The notes: generated by a model not told the origin, from the sequence alone. A stretch of DNA of 64,000 bases from Neostapfia colusana (GCA_030760725.1 JASWHV010000002.1:64907900-64971899); one strand, 5' to 3'; counted from the stretch's first letter, positions 45,759 to 57,842 are shown. Made by a program: numbers and translations.

Positions 45759-47481
45759 ACTGCACGAAACAAAATTTTGAGTTAATCAAAATTCTATCTC
45801 AGTAGTAAGTAAAGATAAGTAAAACATGAGAATGTCATGAACTTGATAAAAGCATAACCACATTCATGTTTAAACAAATCTTAAGTACGCTAAACTAATC
45901 AGCTGGACTACCCTGACCAGTTCACACAAACTCCAAAATTTACTCAAGTTAACTGCAGATTCCTGACTTCAGTTCAATACCAAAGTTTTAGTAAACTTCA
46001 GTATATTTCCAACGAGTACTCATAGGCCTCTATATCATCTCTGGATCAAAAGTTATGATTGCTCAAAGTTGACAGAGTTCCTGGATAAAATTTGCCAGCA
46101 TCTCCTTTGTATGTGGCTACTTTATCACAGTTGTATATGCAAATACATTAAGCATCTGAGCAAACTCTGAACGACAACCATGTTGCACATCTCATAATCT
46201 TTCCAACGGTGTATCATAGGCTCCTTAAGAATTTTTCTACAGGGAGTTATGGCTTAAAAACAGAAAGGTCCAGAGAGTTTTTTGCTACTGTCCTGGTTCT
46301 GAACAGTTTGCCTTCAACTGGGCTTTTCACCAACTTATCATGTGATTTTGCTCTGGAGGTCTACAAATAAGTTGTAGAGCACATGAAAATCTTTCCATAA
46401 CAGTACCATACACCTTAATTGGTTATATAAACTCAGATTTATGCTCTGTCAAAGTCCAGCAAGAATTCCTGCCAGAAACAGAGCACTCTGTTTTTGAAAT
46501 CTTTGAAGCCTAGTCATGCTCTCATTTGAATCTTAGCTCAAAATAAGAGTTCAGTAACTAATATTTGTTTCAAACTTCCATTTTTAGTTGAAAGTTAGTT
46601 CATGTTTCATTTGTTCATAGGGAAGAGGATTATGTGTGTAGTACGGTGTCGATGCACCGTAAGAAACATGTCGGTACTATCGTTGCCTCACCAAAAGAAA
46701 ATCCTAACCGGATTATACCGGCATATACGTATTATCAGTGGCACTAAGACGGTCTCTCGCACACGTGTACTACAAGGGATACGTACGTGGTTAGTACCTG
46801 CAGAAGAACACTCAATAGTGGTGCACTCAAAGGTTGTTCATTTCAGGCAGTTCCATATTTGAAAGTAAATACAAACGCCCGTATCATTGCCATACGGCCG
46901 TCCTCGAGTTAAGCCACGTCTCAAGGTACGTGATCATGTTTTTACACCACACGACGGGGAACCAAGTATATCATGAACGGGTCGTCACGGTTGGGAATGT
47001 TATCAACCCAACGGATACCACCTACTGCCCTGCAGGGCACGCCGATGGCAAGCGCTGCGTATGTCCTCCTAGGCTATTTCTAGAAGAACATACTATCGCA
47101 TTACTGACCACACGATGGGGTCTCCACTTACTTGCCTAATGCACACCAGAGATCAGTGTTTCATATGAACTCAGTAACATGAAGAGTCTAAGAGTTTCAT
47201 ATTAACGTCTCACACCAAGCTGTGAGACCTATCTCTGAACCACTTTCCTCGTCAGGGGAGTTAACCGAAATTGAACCGCTTTCGGTGGCGTTCCTTACCC
47301 TGCTTACCTGAGTGTAGGTGCGTTGTTACATAATCAAAGTTCAGAATTATAACAAGTATGTTAGTCAAGCCACTTTAGTAACTATACTACTATGGTCCTT
47401 ATGTGGGCCTAATACCGTTTTCTCACCGTATCCTAAGTTTTTGTCGTAATAGATCCTTTTTCCATGCACTATTACCAATGC
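45759..47481 (-). other. Leader of C, no ORF0
   Basis: 1.7 kb between PBS and gag without a gene I can support. Shows CTGCAG|GTA at 46798-46800 (minus), a TCTTCAT loop near 47182, shared blocks such as TAGTGCCACTGA, and TTTGTTTCGTGCAG before the gag ATG. Confidence 0.6.
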
Positions 47482-47494
47482 GGCTCTGATACCA
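47482..47494 (-). other. Primer-binding site of C
   Basis: Minus strand TGGTATCAGAGCC, three bases from the LTR end at 47498. Confidence 0.92.
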
Positions 47495-47497
47495 CGC

Positions 47498-50400
47498 TGA
47501 GAGGGCCTGATCCTGATCACGGGACCATGCTTCTCGCCCGGGAATCGCATTGGGTGGTGCCGTGTTATGCGGCACCCAACAGTACACATATAAGGAACAC
47601 TGTATTACATAAATCAAAAGCGGAAGCTTAGAATTATTCTTTGTAAATAATTAACATAAATTAGCTACAGCAGAAGTCTATAAACAGCTCACGTCGAATC
47701 ACTAGAGAGCACCCGAGAAGAGGTTCAGCCCGCGGACTCCTCTCGCTAGCAACATGAAGACATGGCAGCAGCTAGGTCCTCCATGTGTAACATGACACGG
47801 AAGTCTCAGAGTCTCACCGGACAACCTTCTTTTTATGCGTTGATATTAACCTGCAAAACCACTTATATAGCAAGAGTGAGCACAAAGGATCAGCAAGACT
47901 TAACCGTCTCTCCTAAACATGCAACTCTACATGAAAGTAACTTAAGACTTAACCTGTAATTTGCAAAAGGACTCGCCTACGAGTTCATCCTTAATTTTCA
48001 GATTTTAGACATCATAGTAGTGACCTTGCGCCCAGCAACATTGGAACTCCACAATCAAACAAGAAACGCTTCATTCCAATGTTACTTGTCCCAAGGTGGA
48101 AAAATAGCTTTAGTTTGCTCTATCTCTACTTCAAACAGGGTTTTCATGCAATTTACAATAATCATAGCAACAATTAAAACTTTTGCAAACTGCTTCCACA
48201 CAACTTGCTTACTACGTCACAACATAGTGAGCAACCGGTAATCAATAACCACGATGGACGGTGATTCGAATCAAACACTACCCGGATAACTCGACACATA
48301 CGCCCGCCTCTGAAGACCCAAATCTGGCGTCCTTCATTACGTCATATGCGCAACCTTTCACAGGACACTATACTGTAGAACCGGTCGTGCCGTCTCGGGC
48401 TCATAGGTCTAACGAGACGATGTGGTATGCCTCTACAATCCAGTGAACCTGGTACATCGGTTTCCTGGTTCCCATATAGCAGTAAGCATCTGGTACACAA
48501 CTCAATACTTGCTCTGCGGGGCTGCACACGCTTTGGTCCTTAACCGACACAGGTAGAGCTACTCGACTAAGACCTCGTCTTGCCGCTGCCTACCCTCCTG
48601 CCTGCTCTCATCTTTAGAAATGTAAACTTCAGTTTGCCTCTTTTCCAACTACACCCATGTAATCCCGACTATAACTCACGAGTAGATTCCGTCTACTCGA
48701 CTTCTAACGGATGTCCTAAGCAAAATAGCACGGCATTATTCTACAGCGGTAACCCTTTTCTACCCTTAACTCCAGGGTTCGTTTAGTTATGCATTTGGAG
48801 TGTAAAACATCCTTGACCTAATGCACGTACAAACTCTAAACCATAATTATGAACAAAGTAAAAAACTTTATAAATAACTTAAATGCAAACCGGAGCTTGG
48901 CTTGGTTTTGCAGGTGACTAAAGTCAGATAAATGTGAGGTTAGTTGCTGATGACTTGAAGCTTCACCACTGCCCTTCTTGCTTCTTGATCCAAACTTCAC
49001 TTCTTCACTTTTCCACGTTTAACCACTACACGATATGAATATGCATATATGTTTAATTGTAAGACTTTTTCTAACAAGTGCTAAAGACAAGTTTAAAACT
49101 GGAACTCTGTTTAAGAATTTAAAATGACACTGGTGCTAGTGGTTTGGGATTTGGAGCTAAGCACTATGATCAAGTGATAAGTATTTTTAATCACTTGTGT
49201 GTGTTGATCATCTATTGGTTAAACAGGATAGTATTGATCCAGGACTCCAATGGAGCTGAAATTTTTCATGTGAGTTCCTTTTCACAATAAAGTCATCTGG
49301 ACCAAAATATAGAATTTTTCACTGAGTAGATCACTCAGAACAATTCCCTAAGCATTTAGGCAAAAAGGAATTAATTCTGAATAAATTTGCACTTTAATGC
49401 AAATTAAAGTGAACTACAATTTCAAACATATCTCAGAGATTATGCCTGACTTTTCCTAGGATTTTTGGAGCTAAGAATTTCCTAGAACTGAATTTCCAAG
49501 TTTTGGAAATTCTCTGAACTTGTTTTCTGTATTCATTTGAACTAAGAAATTTGATTTCATAATTTCCTAAGTAAATCGAATCCAAAAGAACTGAAGCTTT
49601 TCCAGAAGTCCTAACACCCTAAACCATATTCTGGCAAAATTTGAGGATTTTTGGATGAACCAAACTCCCTCTAAAATTCTTTTTTCTGAAAAGCTTTAAA
49701 GAATTTTCCTGAATTTTCTATTGATTTTCAATCAAATTACGTTGCATATCTGGATAGATTTTGTCATCCTTAATACAACCCAATTTGAATCACTAATTTT
49801 GGAGCTTCCTAGCAAAAGTTATGAGGTTCCAAAGTTTGAACCAAATATGGTATTTGAAATAAACCGGGAAAAAGTTTAAACTCTGACCGTGGGTCCTGGT
49901 ACACGTGTCAACTGTTGGAACCAAACCACACAGGGCCACAGAGTCTTTCCCGCGTTGCCACAGTTCGATCCAAGGCCACAGAAGATCCCGCACGTTTAAA
50001 TCCAGCCGCTGACTAGTGGGGCCGACCCCCCTTCGTCTTCCTCCCGCTCCCACGCGACCCCCGCCGCCGGAGCTCGCCGGAAAACTTTGGAACCCGGTCA
50101 TCCGTCCATCTCCCATGCATAAACTTGCCGCCAGCCCCTCATTTCGTGCGCTGAACATGTGGGGAGGGTTTCCCCACACCGACATCGGCCCTAACCGAGC
50201 TTGCGACGGTGCGGCAGCTTAACTGAGCTTTGGCGGCGTAGCGCCGACATTCTAGCTTGCCAAAAACACGAAGGATTGGTGCTACAGCATCAGTGGAAGC
50301 TGTAGCTCATCGACTTGTGCACAAATTTGCTTGGGGAGGCTGCTAGCTATGCCGTCACCGTGCGCCCGAGACGGTTTTCGCGGCGACGGAGAAAAACTTG

Positions 50401-51502
50401 GCGTTCTTCGGCTAGAGTTGATGGAATTGTGCTCTGTTTGGTTGCGGAGGTCCGTAGGAGGCTAAGGATCATGACCCCAGAACACAACCGGGAGCCTCTG
50501 CACCTTGGAAGAGAATTTCCCGGTTTGGCGCCGGTGACCCGAAGAATCCGCCGTGAGGAAAATTTAAATTCTGGCTAGGTGGTCCTATGAAATGATCCCA
50601 AACTTGGTGGACAGCAAGGGGAGGTGGTAACCAACCTTATTCGTGATTGTAGCCCGCTGCACTCTCGAAAATTTCTTTGACAGGCTTCAGGGAGTGTGGG
50701 CGATGCCGCTTCCGAGTTTGTCTGGGTGTCAGAGCTCTGGAAGACGGTTGGCGATGGGGAACCGATCGTGGGTACCCGGCGGCGGCAAAAACTCCCGGGA
50801 ACGGTGCTGTGGAGTGGAAGGGGCATAGCTCGGGCGTTTTCTCGTTGTTGTGAGGAGCACACTTTCGGTGAAAAACTGATAAGGGCGAGGAGGCTCCAGC
50901 AGCTGCTCGGGAGGTGGCGCCGGTTGCCTTGATGTCAGCCTGCGGCTGTTTGCTACGAGCTCAGGTCTGAGCAAAAAACAGGTTTCCTTCAGTTGTAAGT
51001 TTCCTTCCAATGACATGTGGGTCCCACAGCTCCTCTCTCCCAAAAGATCACCAATTTTTGGCACAGTGCAAATTTCAGCCCTGAAGAGCTCAAATTCAAA
51101 AGCTGTTTGGAATTTTGACATGGTGTACTTCAGTTCGAATTTGAATTTAAATTTCAAGGAAAATTCACAAGTCTCTTTGATATACCTATCAAAGAACCTC
51201 CAAATTTCCTCAAAATTTGCATCCTTCATAATTTGAACCTGGATAATTCAATTATGGATTCAAACTTTTAATTTGGTGGCTGTAAAGTGAAGGTTTACCA
51301 CCACAGTTTGCATCCTTAATTTAAAATGACCCCTTTGCATTTACATGATCATTTAAATAAAAAGGAAACTTGAATATATGTGCTTGCTTATGACCATCCT
51401 CACATGCTTTTAGAAAGATTTTTGCAAGACCCATTTCTTGGATTTAAACTCAACTTTATTCATCACAACAGTTTTCCATTTACATGTTTTGGGACTTTTA
51501 CA
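47498..51502 (-). repeat. 5' LTR of C, 4005 bp
   Basis: From TGTAAAAGTCCC at 51502 to CCTCTCA at 47498. Contains the CGAGTAG hairpin (48679-48699), palindrome GATTCGAATC (48263-48272), stem-loop I (48037-48083), a TTTTGCAG junction at about 47851-47858 and the terminal hairpin (47556-47576). The exon-like blocks sit at matching places but are not open in the A-type phase. Confidence 0.9.
48037..48083 (-). other. Stem-loop I in C LTR
   Basis: AACATTGGAA (48037-48046) / TTCCAATGTT (48074-48083), 27-nt loop with the same GTTTCTTGTTTGATTG core on the minus strand, but a stem sequence mostly unlike A, B and D. Confidence 0.72.
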
Positions 51503-53722
51503 GCTCCAAATTTAATGATTCAAATTGGGTTGGATTCAGGTTGAAAAACTCTATCCAAATATGCAACCCAATTTGTATGAAAATCATTATTTAATTCTGG
51601 AAAATTCAAAAAACTTTCCAGCAAAAGAATTTTAGAGGGAGTTTGGTTCATTGAAAAATACTCAAATTTTGCCAGAATGTTCGTTAGAATATTAGTGGAC
51701 TCCTGTAAAAGTTTCAGCTCATTTGGAGTTGGTTTTCTTAGGATAATTTGGATTTCAAGTTTCTGTGTTCAAATGAATACAGAAACAATTTCAGAGAATT
51801 TCCAAAACTTGGAAATTCAGTTCTGGGCAGTTCTTAGCTCCAAAATTCCTAGGAACATTCATGCATGCTCCCTGAGCTATGTCTGAAATTGTAGTTCACT
51901 TTAATTTGCATGACAATGCAAATTTATTCAGAATTAATTACTTTTTGTCTAAATGCTTAGGGAGTTGTTCTGAGTGATCTATTCATTGAAAAATTCCAAA
52001 TTTTGGTCCAGATGACTTTATTGTGACAAGGAACTCACATGAAAAATTTCAGCTCCATCGGAGCCCTGAATCAGTACTGTCTGTTCAACCCCATTAGGTG
52101 ATCAATACCCAAGTGATGAACCCCATTTATCACTTGATCATAGCACTTCAACCCAAACCCAAACCACTAGCACCAGCGTCATTTTAAATTATTAAACAAA
52201 GATCCAGTTTTATACTTGTCTTTAGAACTTGTTAACAGAAGTTTTATAATTAAACCTATATACATGTTCATAATGTGTAGTGATTAATCGTGGAAGAGTG
52301 GAGAAGAAGTGAAGTGTGGATCAAGGAGCAAGAAGGCAGTGATTGAGCTTCAAGTCATCAGCAACTAACTTCATACTTATCTGACTTTAGTCACCTGCAA
52401 AACCAAGGCAAGCTCCGGTTTGCATTTAATCTATTTTATAAAGTTTTTACTTTGTTCACTACTATGGTTCGAGTTTGTATGTGCATTAGGTCAAGGATGT
52501 TTTATACTCCACTTGCATAACCAAAATGAACCCTGGGGTCAAGGGTAGAAAGGTGTCATCGCTGTAGAATAAGGCCATGCTAAATAGGCTAGGACATCCG
52601 GTAGAAGACGAGTAGTTGGAATCTACTCGCGAGCTATAGTTTAGGATTACATAAGTGTGGTTGGAAAAGAGGCAAACTAAAGTTTACATTTCTAAAGATG
52701 AGACCGGGCAGGAGGGTAGGCAGCAACAAGACGAGGTCTTGGTCGAGTATCTCTGCCTGTGTCGGTTAAGGACCGAAGCGTGTGCGGCCCTGGGAGCAAG
52801 TATTGAGTTGTGTACCGGATGCTTACTGCTATATTGGAACCAGGAAACCGATGTACCAGGTTCACTGGATTGTAGAGGCATACCACATCGTCTCGTTAGA
52901 CCTATGAGCCTGAGACGGCGCGACCGGTTCTACAGTCGAGTGTCCTGCAAAAGGTTGCCACATATGACGTAATGAAGGACACCAGATTTGGGTCTTCAGA
53001 GGCGGGCGTATGTGTCGAGTTATCCGGGTAGTGTTTGATTCGAATCACCGTCCCTCGCGGTTATGAGTACCGCTTGCTCACTGCGCCGTGACGTAGTATT
53101 CAACTTGTGTGGAAACAGTTTGCAAAGTCTTAATTGCTGCTATGATTATTGTAAATTGCATGAAAACTCTGTTTGAAGTAGAGATAGAGCATAATAAAGT
53201 TATTTTCCTCCTTGGGACAAGTAACATTGGAATGAAGCGTTTCTTGTTTGATTGTGGAGTTCCAATGTTGCTGGGCGCAAGGTCGCTACTATTATGGCTA
53301 AAATCTGAAAGTTAAGGATGAACTCGTAGGCGAGTCTTTTTGCAACTTATAGGTTTAGGTATTAAGTTACTTTCATGTAGAGTTGCATGTCTTAGGAGAG
53401 ACGGTTAAGTCTTGCTGAGCCTTTGTGCTCACTCCTGCTATATGAGTGGTTTTGCAGGTTAATATCAACGCATTTTAAGAAGGTTGTCCAGTGAGACCGA
53501 TACTTCCGAGTCATGTTACACATCGAGGACCTAGCCGCTGCCATGTCTTCGTGTTGCTACCGAGAGGAGTACGCGGGCTGGACCTCTTCTCGGGTGCTCT
53601 CTAGTGATTTGACGTGACCTGTTTATAGACTTCCGCTGTAGCTAATTTATGTAAATTATTTACAAAGAACAAATGTAAGGTTCCGCTTTTGATTTATGTA
53701 ATACAGTGTTCCTTATATGTGT
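51503..53722 (+). repeat. LTR of E, C-like family, plus strand, truncated at both ends
   Basis: Matches the C LTR read on the minus strand, from mid-LTR to TTCCTTATATGTGT, then stops matching at 53722. The part upstream of 51503 was separated by C's insertion and is off-window. Contains the CGAGTAG hairpin (52609-52629), GATTCGAATC (53037-53046), stem-loop I and a GGTTTTGCAG junction at about 53450-53459. Confidence 0.85.
53223..53269 (+). other. Stem-loop I in E LTR
   Basis: AACATTGGAA (53223-53232) / TTCCAATGTT (53260-53269), perfect 10 bp, 27-nt loop. Confidence 0.72.
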
Positions 53723-56135
53723 GCTTGGAATTCGCTCATTAATTCATTTAAAGAATGTTTTAGAGAATTAATTCTAGGAGTTTGATTAATTGGAAAATTT
53801 TTAAATTTTGGCAGATCCTCCCTCCAATCATACTTGGACTCCTGTAAAACTTTCAGCGTCATTGGACCTCATTTGATTGGCCAAATGATGTGTCAATCTT
53901 TTATGTCTCTGAAAATTGGAAAAAAAAAGAACAGAGGCATTTTTCAGCCTTCTACCAAAACTTGTAAATTCCATATCTCCATGTAAGAAACTTCAAAATG
54001 GTAAAACAAATTTCTATGGACTCAGGACATTGTGTACCTCACAAAAGTCCACTTTTCAGCATAGGAGAGCTCAAGAACTAGGAGGTAAAGGCAGAACAGT
54101 TAAAACCACATAAGGAATTTTTTTGACTCCATTGAGCTATTCCTTGAGCTCAAATTTTGCAGACTGCCTATATACCCTCCCTTGAAGCTGTGGTTAAATT
54201 TTAAGCTTTATTGGACCCCTTGAACTTGATTTATCATTCTTTAGGGCTAGGTGTTCATATAAAGACTTAATCACATGGTGATAAATACTATCTTCATTTC
54301 ACCTAGCATTTTCTTCTCTATTGTGGTAGATCCAACAACATAAACCTTTCTGTTGTTTTTCCCCTGTTAGTCATAGTTAACTTATACAACAGTTTAAAAG
54401 CATTTTCTAAGTTACTTTTGAAATATATGTGCATTGCATCTCAATAGCTTACGTAACGCCAACGCTTGACGAGGAGTCAACCCAAAGGCCGGGATCTCCA
54501 TCTCGTGATGGATTTGGTGGATTCTCCGGAGGAAGATTAACTTCATAGTTACTAACAAACCGTTGAGCAAGGCAAGTCCCAGTTTGCATATAATCACCTT
54601 TATAAATTTTGCTTTACTTCCACTTAATGTTGGTTAGCTTTGATATTGTTCGTTACGTTTAGGATGTTTGGAACACACATGCATGACTCTGTAATTCCTG
54701 TGTAGAAGGACTAGCATAGGATTTACCTCATGGTAGTTTGCTAGGCTAATGTTGTAGCTAGTACGGTAGAAGACGGGTAGTTGGAATCTACTCGCGAGAA
54801 AGGTCGAGTAGCGGAGTCAAGTTACATCAGTTTACTCGAGAATTTACTCGTGAGAGGAACTTGTTGATAAGAGCACATTCAAAGAAAGTTAGATTGGGAC
54901 GGGGAGTTCCTGTAGGATGGAACGCTCTAGGTTGTCTCGACACGATGGGTGTGACAATGCTTGGGACCACATTGGGCCTGGGCCGGTTATGGTAAGGCCA
55001 ATGTGGAGGTTGGGTATTAGCCCCATCCGTGTTGGTTAAGTACCATGCTGCATGCAGCCCTGCTGGACAAGTTTGAGCTGTACTGGATATATAGTGGGGT
55101 ATGGGACCCATGAAACCGATGTAACTTGATGGGACCGTGGCGTAGAAACTCATTCATCGTCTGGGAATGGCGTTGAGAAGGCGGGAGGTGTAAATCCTTT
55201 AGCGGGAAACTTTGACGTGTCCGCATAGAGGACCATCCTGCTCGGGACAAAGAGTTTCTCTATGTCGGGGTGTCGTGTGAAAGAATGCTGCATACAACGT
55301 AAGAAAGAGCTCTAGAGTGAGTCTTTTGAGGCGGGTGTATTTGTCATATATTCCGGGATGTCACTGATTCGAATTACCGTAGCTCGTGGTTAAGGAATGA
55401 GCATACTTGCCCACTGCGTTGTGACGTAGTAAGAAGAGGAACTATGTCTCTTAAGATGTTGTTCATGGCTTAATCGTTGTATTTAAACCTTGACTGCAGT
55501 ATAGATAGTTCAAACTAAATTTCTATTCCACCTTAGGCTAGAAACATCGGGATAAGCTTTTCTGGTTTGATTATGGACTCCCGGTGTTGTGATGCATGAG
55601 GACCATTAAAACATGCTGCTATACTAATCTGAATATAAAGATCAACAACTAGCCAAGCTTATGACGCAAATTCCGATTTCCTATCTTCTTACAACTCCTG
55701 CATGTAGAGTTACCTGTTTAGGATTGACGGTTAAGACTTGCTAAACCTTAGTTCTCACGGTTGCATTCGTAGTTGTTTTTGCAGGTAGCACGATGCCTGC
55801 TATGAAGAAATGTGTCCGGTGAGACATCGGGCCTCACGGTTCGTATAACTCACCGGCAAACTAGCTGCTGCCTTACTCTTCTGAAGCTAGCAGTAAGCAT
55901 CCAAGGGCTGAACGACTTCTCTTCAGCGTAGTTAGGGCCGAGAGTGGGTACATTTATTGTTCAATTTCCTCTGCGTATGTACAACTTGTGTACATTATGT
56001 TGTAAAAGAGTTTATCTTGAGAAATAAAGCATTTCGTATGTTCTCATTGTATTTTCGTGTATGCTGTTGGGTGCTGCATCGCACGGTGCCACCCAATGCG
56101 ATTCCTGGAGTGGGATCCTGAAGGGGTTTCCCACA
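53723..56135 (+). repeat. LTR of F, 5' truncated
   Basis: Begins where E stops, at a point equivalent to the middle of the E LTR. Contains a perfect GC-type donor-like AAG|GCAAGT at about 54571-54579, hairpin CGGGTAG/CTACTCG (54774-54794), stem-loop I, a TTTTTGCAG junction near 55786 and a terminal hairpin (56070-56090). Ends CCACA. Confidence 0.75.
55543..55588 (+). other. Stem-loop I in F LTR
   Basis: AACATCGGGA (55543-55552) / TCCCGGTGTT (55579-55588); nine Watson-Crick pairs and one G-T pair over a 26-nt loop containing TGGTTTGATTATGG. Confidence 0.7.
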
Positions 56136-56139
56136 GTCG

Positions 56140-56152
56140 TGGTATCAAAGCC
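56140..56152 (+). other. Primer-binding site of F
   Basis: TGGTATCAAAGCC, one base different from the canonical TGGTATCAGAGCC, four bases after the LTR end. Confidence 0.85.
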
Positions 56153-57288
56153 GCATCGGGAATAGCACGCATGAAAAGTGTCTATTTTCATAAACTTAGA
56201 CATATATGAATGAGGAACGGATAGTATGCCCACATAAGGACTATTATTGATATAATTACTTAATGTGGCAAGCTGACTTATGCTAATATTCTATATTTCA
56301 ATCCTGTAACGACGCACCTACGTGTAGGTAAGCATGGTAAGGAATGCCACCAAAAGCGAATCAATTTTGGTTAGGTTCCCCATAGGAGGAAAGTAGTGTG
56401 GGATGTCCCATTCAGAAATGGATGGGAAGTGTATGTTTTCAAAGACTCTTCATGTCTTAAAGACATATGAAATGCACTAGCCTCCAGTGCGCAAACACAG
56501 GGGCAAGAGGAGGAGACCCCATCGTGTGGTTAGTAACACGAAGTATGTTTTCTAGGACTTTTCATGTCTTATGAGACATATGAAAGCGCCGGTCCACCGG
56601 TGTGCTTTATTGCAAGGGTGTGGAGCTCTCTGTCGGGTGGTGAATAACCCGATCATGTACCTTGAGACGTGGCTTGACTCAAGGACGAACCATATGGCAA
56701 TGATACAGGGCGTATGTTTTTACTATGATATGGACCTGCCTAAAATGACAAACTTCTTGTGTGCTTCACTATTGGGTGGTTTTATGCAGGTACCTTGACC
56801 ATGTTAGCACATTGCGTTTAGAAAACGTGGGAGTGATCGTTTTAGTGACACCACTTGATACATATATGCTGGTATAACGCCGGTTAGGATTTTTGAAATT
56901 GTTAGGAAACATAGATTCGTGATGTGTTCTTAATTGCATAAAAAGGAAGTTCTCAAATAAAAGACTTAGAAACAATCTCCCCTGTTTTCGGCAGATTTTT
57001 TGCTGCAATTGAACAGGACATAACTTTTGTTTGGTTGAACCAATGGATATGTGTGATACATTTCTGGAATGGTTTTGATGTCTACTACAACTTTTCTGTA
57101 GAAGTCTAGAACAGAATCATCCTCAAAATGGATGAAAATCTCAGATGAGTGTGAACTGTCCAAAAACAAGGCAGAGAAAATACTCTCTGAAAATTTCTGT
57201 ATTTCGACCATAACCTCTTGTAGAAAAATTGCTAAGGGTCATACAAGACACCGCTGGAAAGTTTGTGATATGTGCTATGACTTTGTAG
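56153..57288 (+). other. Leader of F
   Basis: No gene seen. Two copies of a small hairpin (56452-56468 and 56554-56570) with TCTTCAT and TTTTCAT loops, an ATGCAG|GTA junction at 56785-56792, and an AT-rich tail similar to the leaders of A, B and D. Stops where G begins. Confidence 0.6.
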
Positions 57289-57519
57289 TGGCGCGGCCCC
57301 ACGGCCTCGTCGAGCCAGGATCACGCTGAGGGGTGATGTGTTGCACAGCACCGGATAACACACATAAAGGGTACAAAGCGGAAGCAAAGTTTTATTACAT
57401 AATGGAGTTTATGAACATTTTTCTACAACAAAATATGTTCAGTCTACACTCACGGGCGTAGACTACGCACCGAGTTCAGGTTCAGCCCGTGAACGAGTCC
57501 TCGCTAGCACACACGCACA

Positions 57520-57608
57520 CTAACACGGCAGCATGCACGTCTCCCACTTGACGGGGTTTCCCTCTTGAGGTTCTGTATCCTCCTCGGGAGTCTCTTCCTC
57601 ATAACACC
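57520..57608 (-). other. Exon-like block beta in LTR G
   Basis: Follows AAGCTTTTACAG on the minus strand; open to TAG at 57520-57522. Differs from D at about 13 codons, 5 synonymously. EEDTEPQEGNPVKWE is readable. Confidence 0.38.
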
Positions 57609-57797
57609 CTGTAAAAGCTTCAAACACAAGCAGTGAGCACGATGGCTCGGCAAGTCTGACCCATCTTTCCTATACATGAAACTTCTACATGCTGAATACA
57701 GGGTAGATGGAAAAATAAGTTGCAAAGGACTCGCCTAAATAGTTGAACCTTACTTTCATGTTTTAGCAGCAAATTGTGGAGAACCTCACGCTAAGGC

Positions 57798-57842
57798 ACA
57801 TGAGAGAGCCGCAATCAAACAAGAAACAAATTTCTCTCATGT
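57798..57842 (-). other. Stem-loop I in LTR G
   Basis: ACATGAGAGA (57798-57807) / TCTCTCATGT (57833-57842), perfect. Confidence 0.7.

Larger units (their letters stand above)
41158..51502 (-). mobile_element. Retrotransposon C: older, divergent Tekay-like element
   Basis: Minus-strand order: 5' LTR (51502 to 47498), PBS, leader, gag-pol wreck, PPT and 3' LTR start (41230). The 3' LTR is cut after 73 bases by A; the rest lies beyond A, outside the window. The LTR begins TGTAAAAGTCCC, unlike A, B and D, but has the same hairpins and junction signals in the same order. No ORF0 is seen between PBS and gag. Confidence 0.88.
53723..57288 (+). mobile_element. Retrotransposon F: truncated LTR, PBS and leader of a divergent Tekay-like relative
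   Basis: LTR-like 53723-56135, lacking the U3 and GC-rich half, then a PBS and about 1.1 kb of leader, cut at 57288 by LTR G. No gag or pol in the window. It shares the LTR signal set with the other families but little overall sequence. Confidence 0.75.

Noticed and set aside
49793..51229. Open frames of 95-166 codons in the C LTR
   Set aside because: Located in the GC-rich LTR block and its AT-rich flank, different from frames in related LTRs, no recognisable domain.
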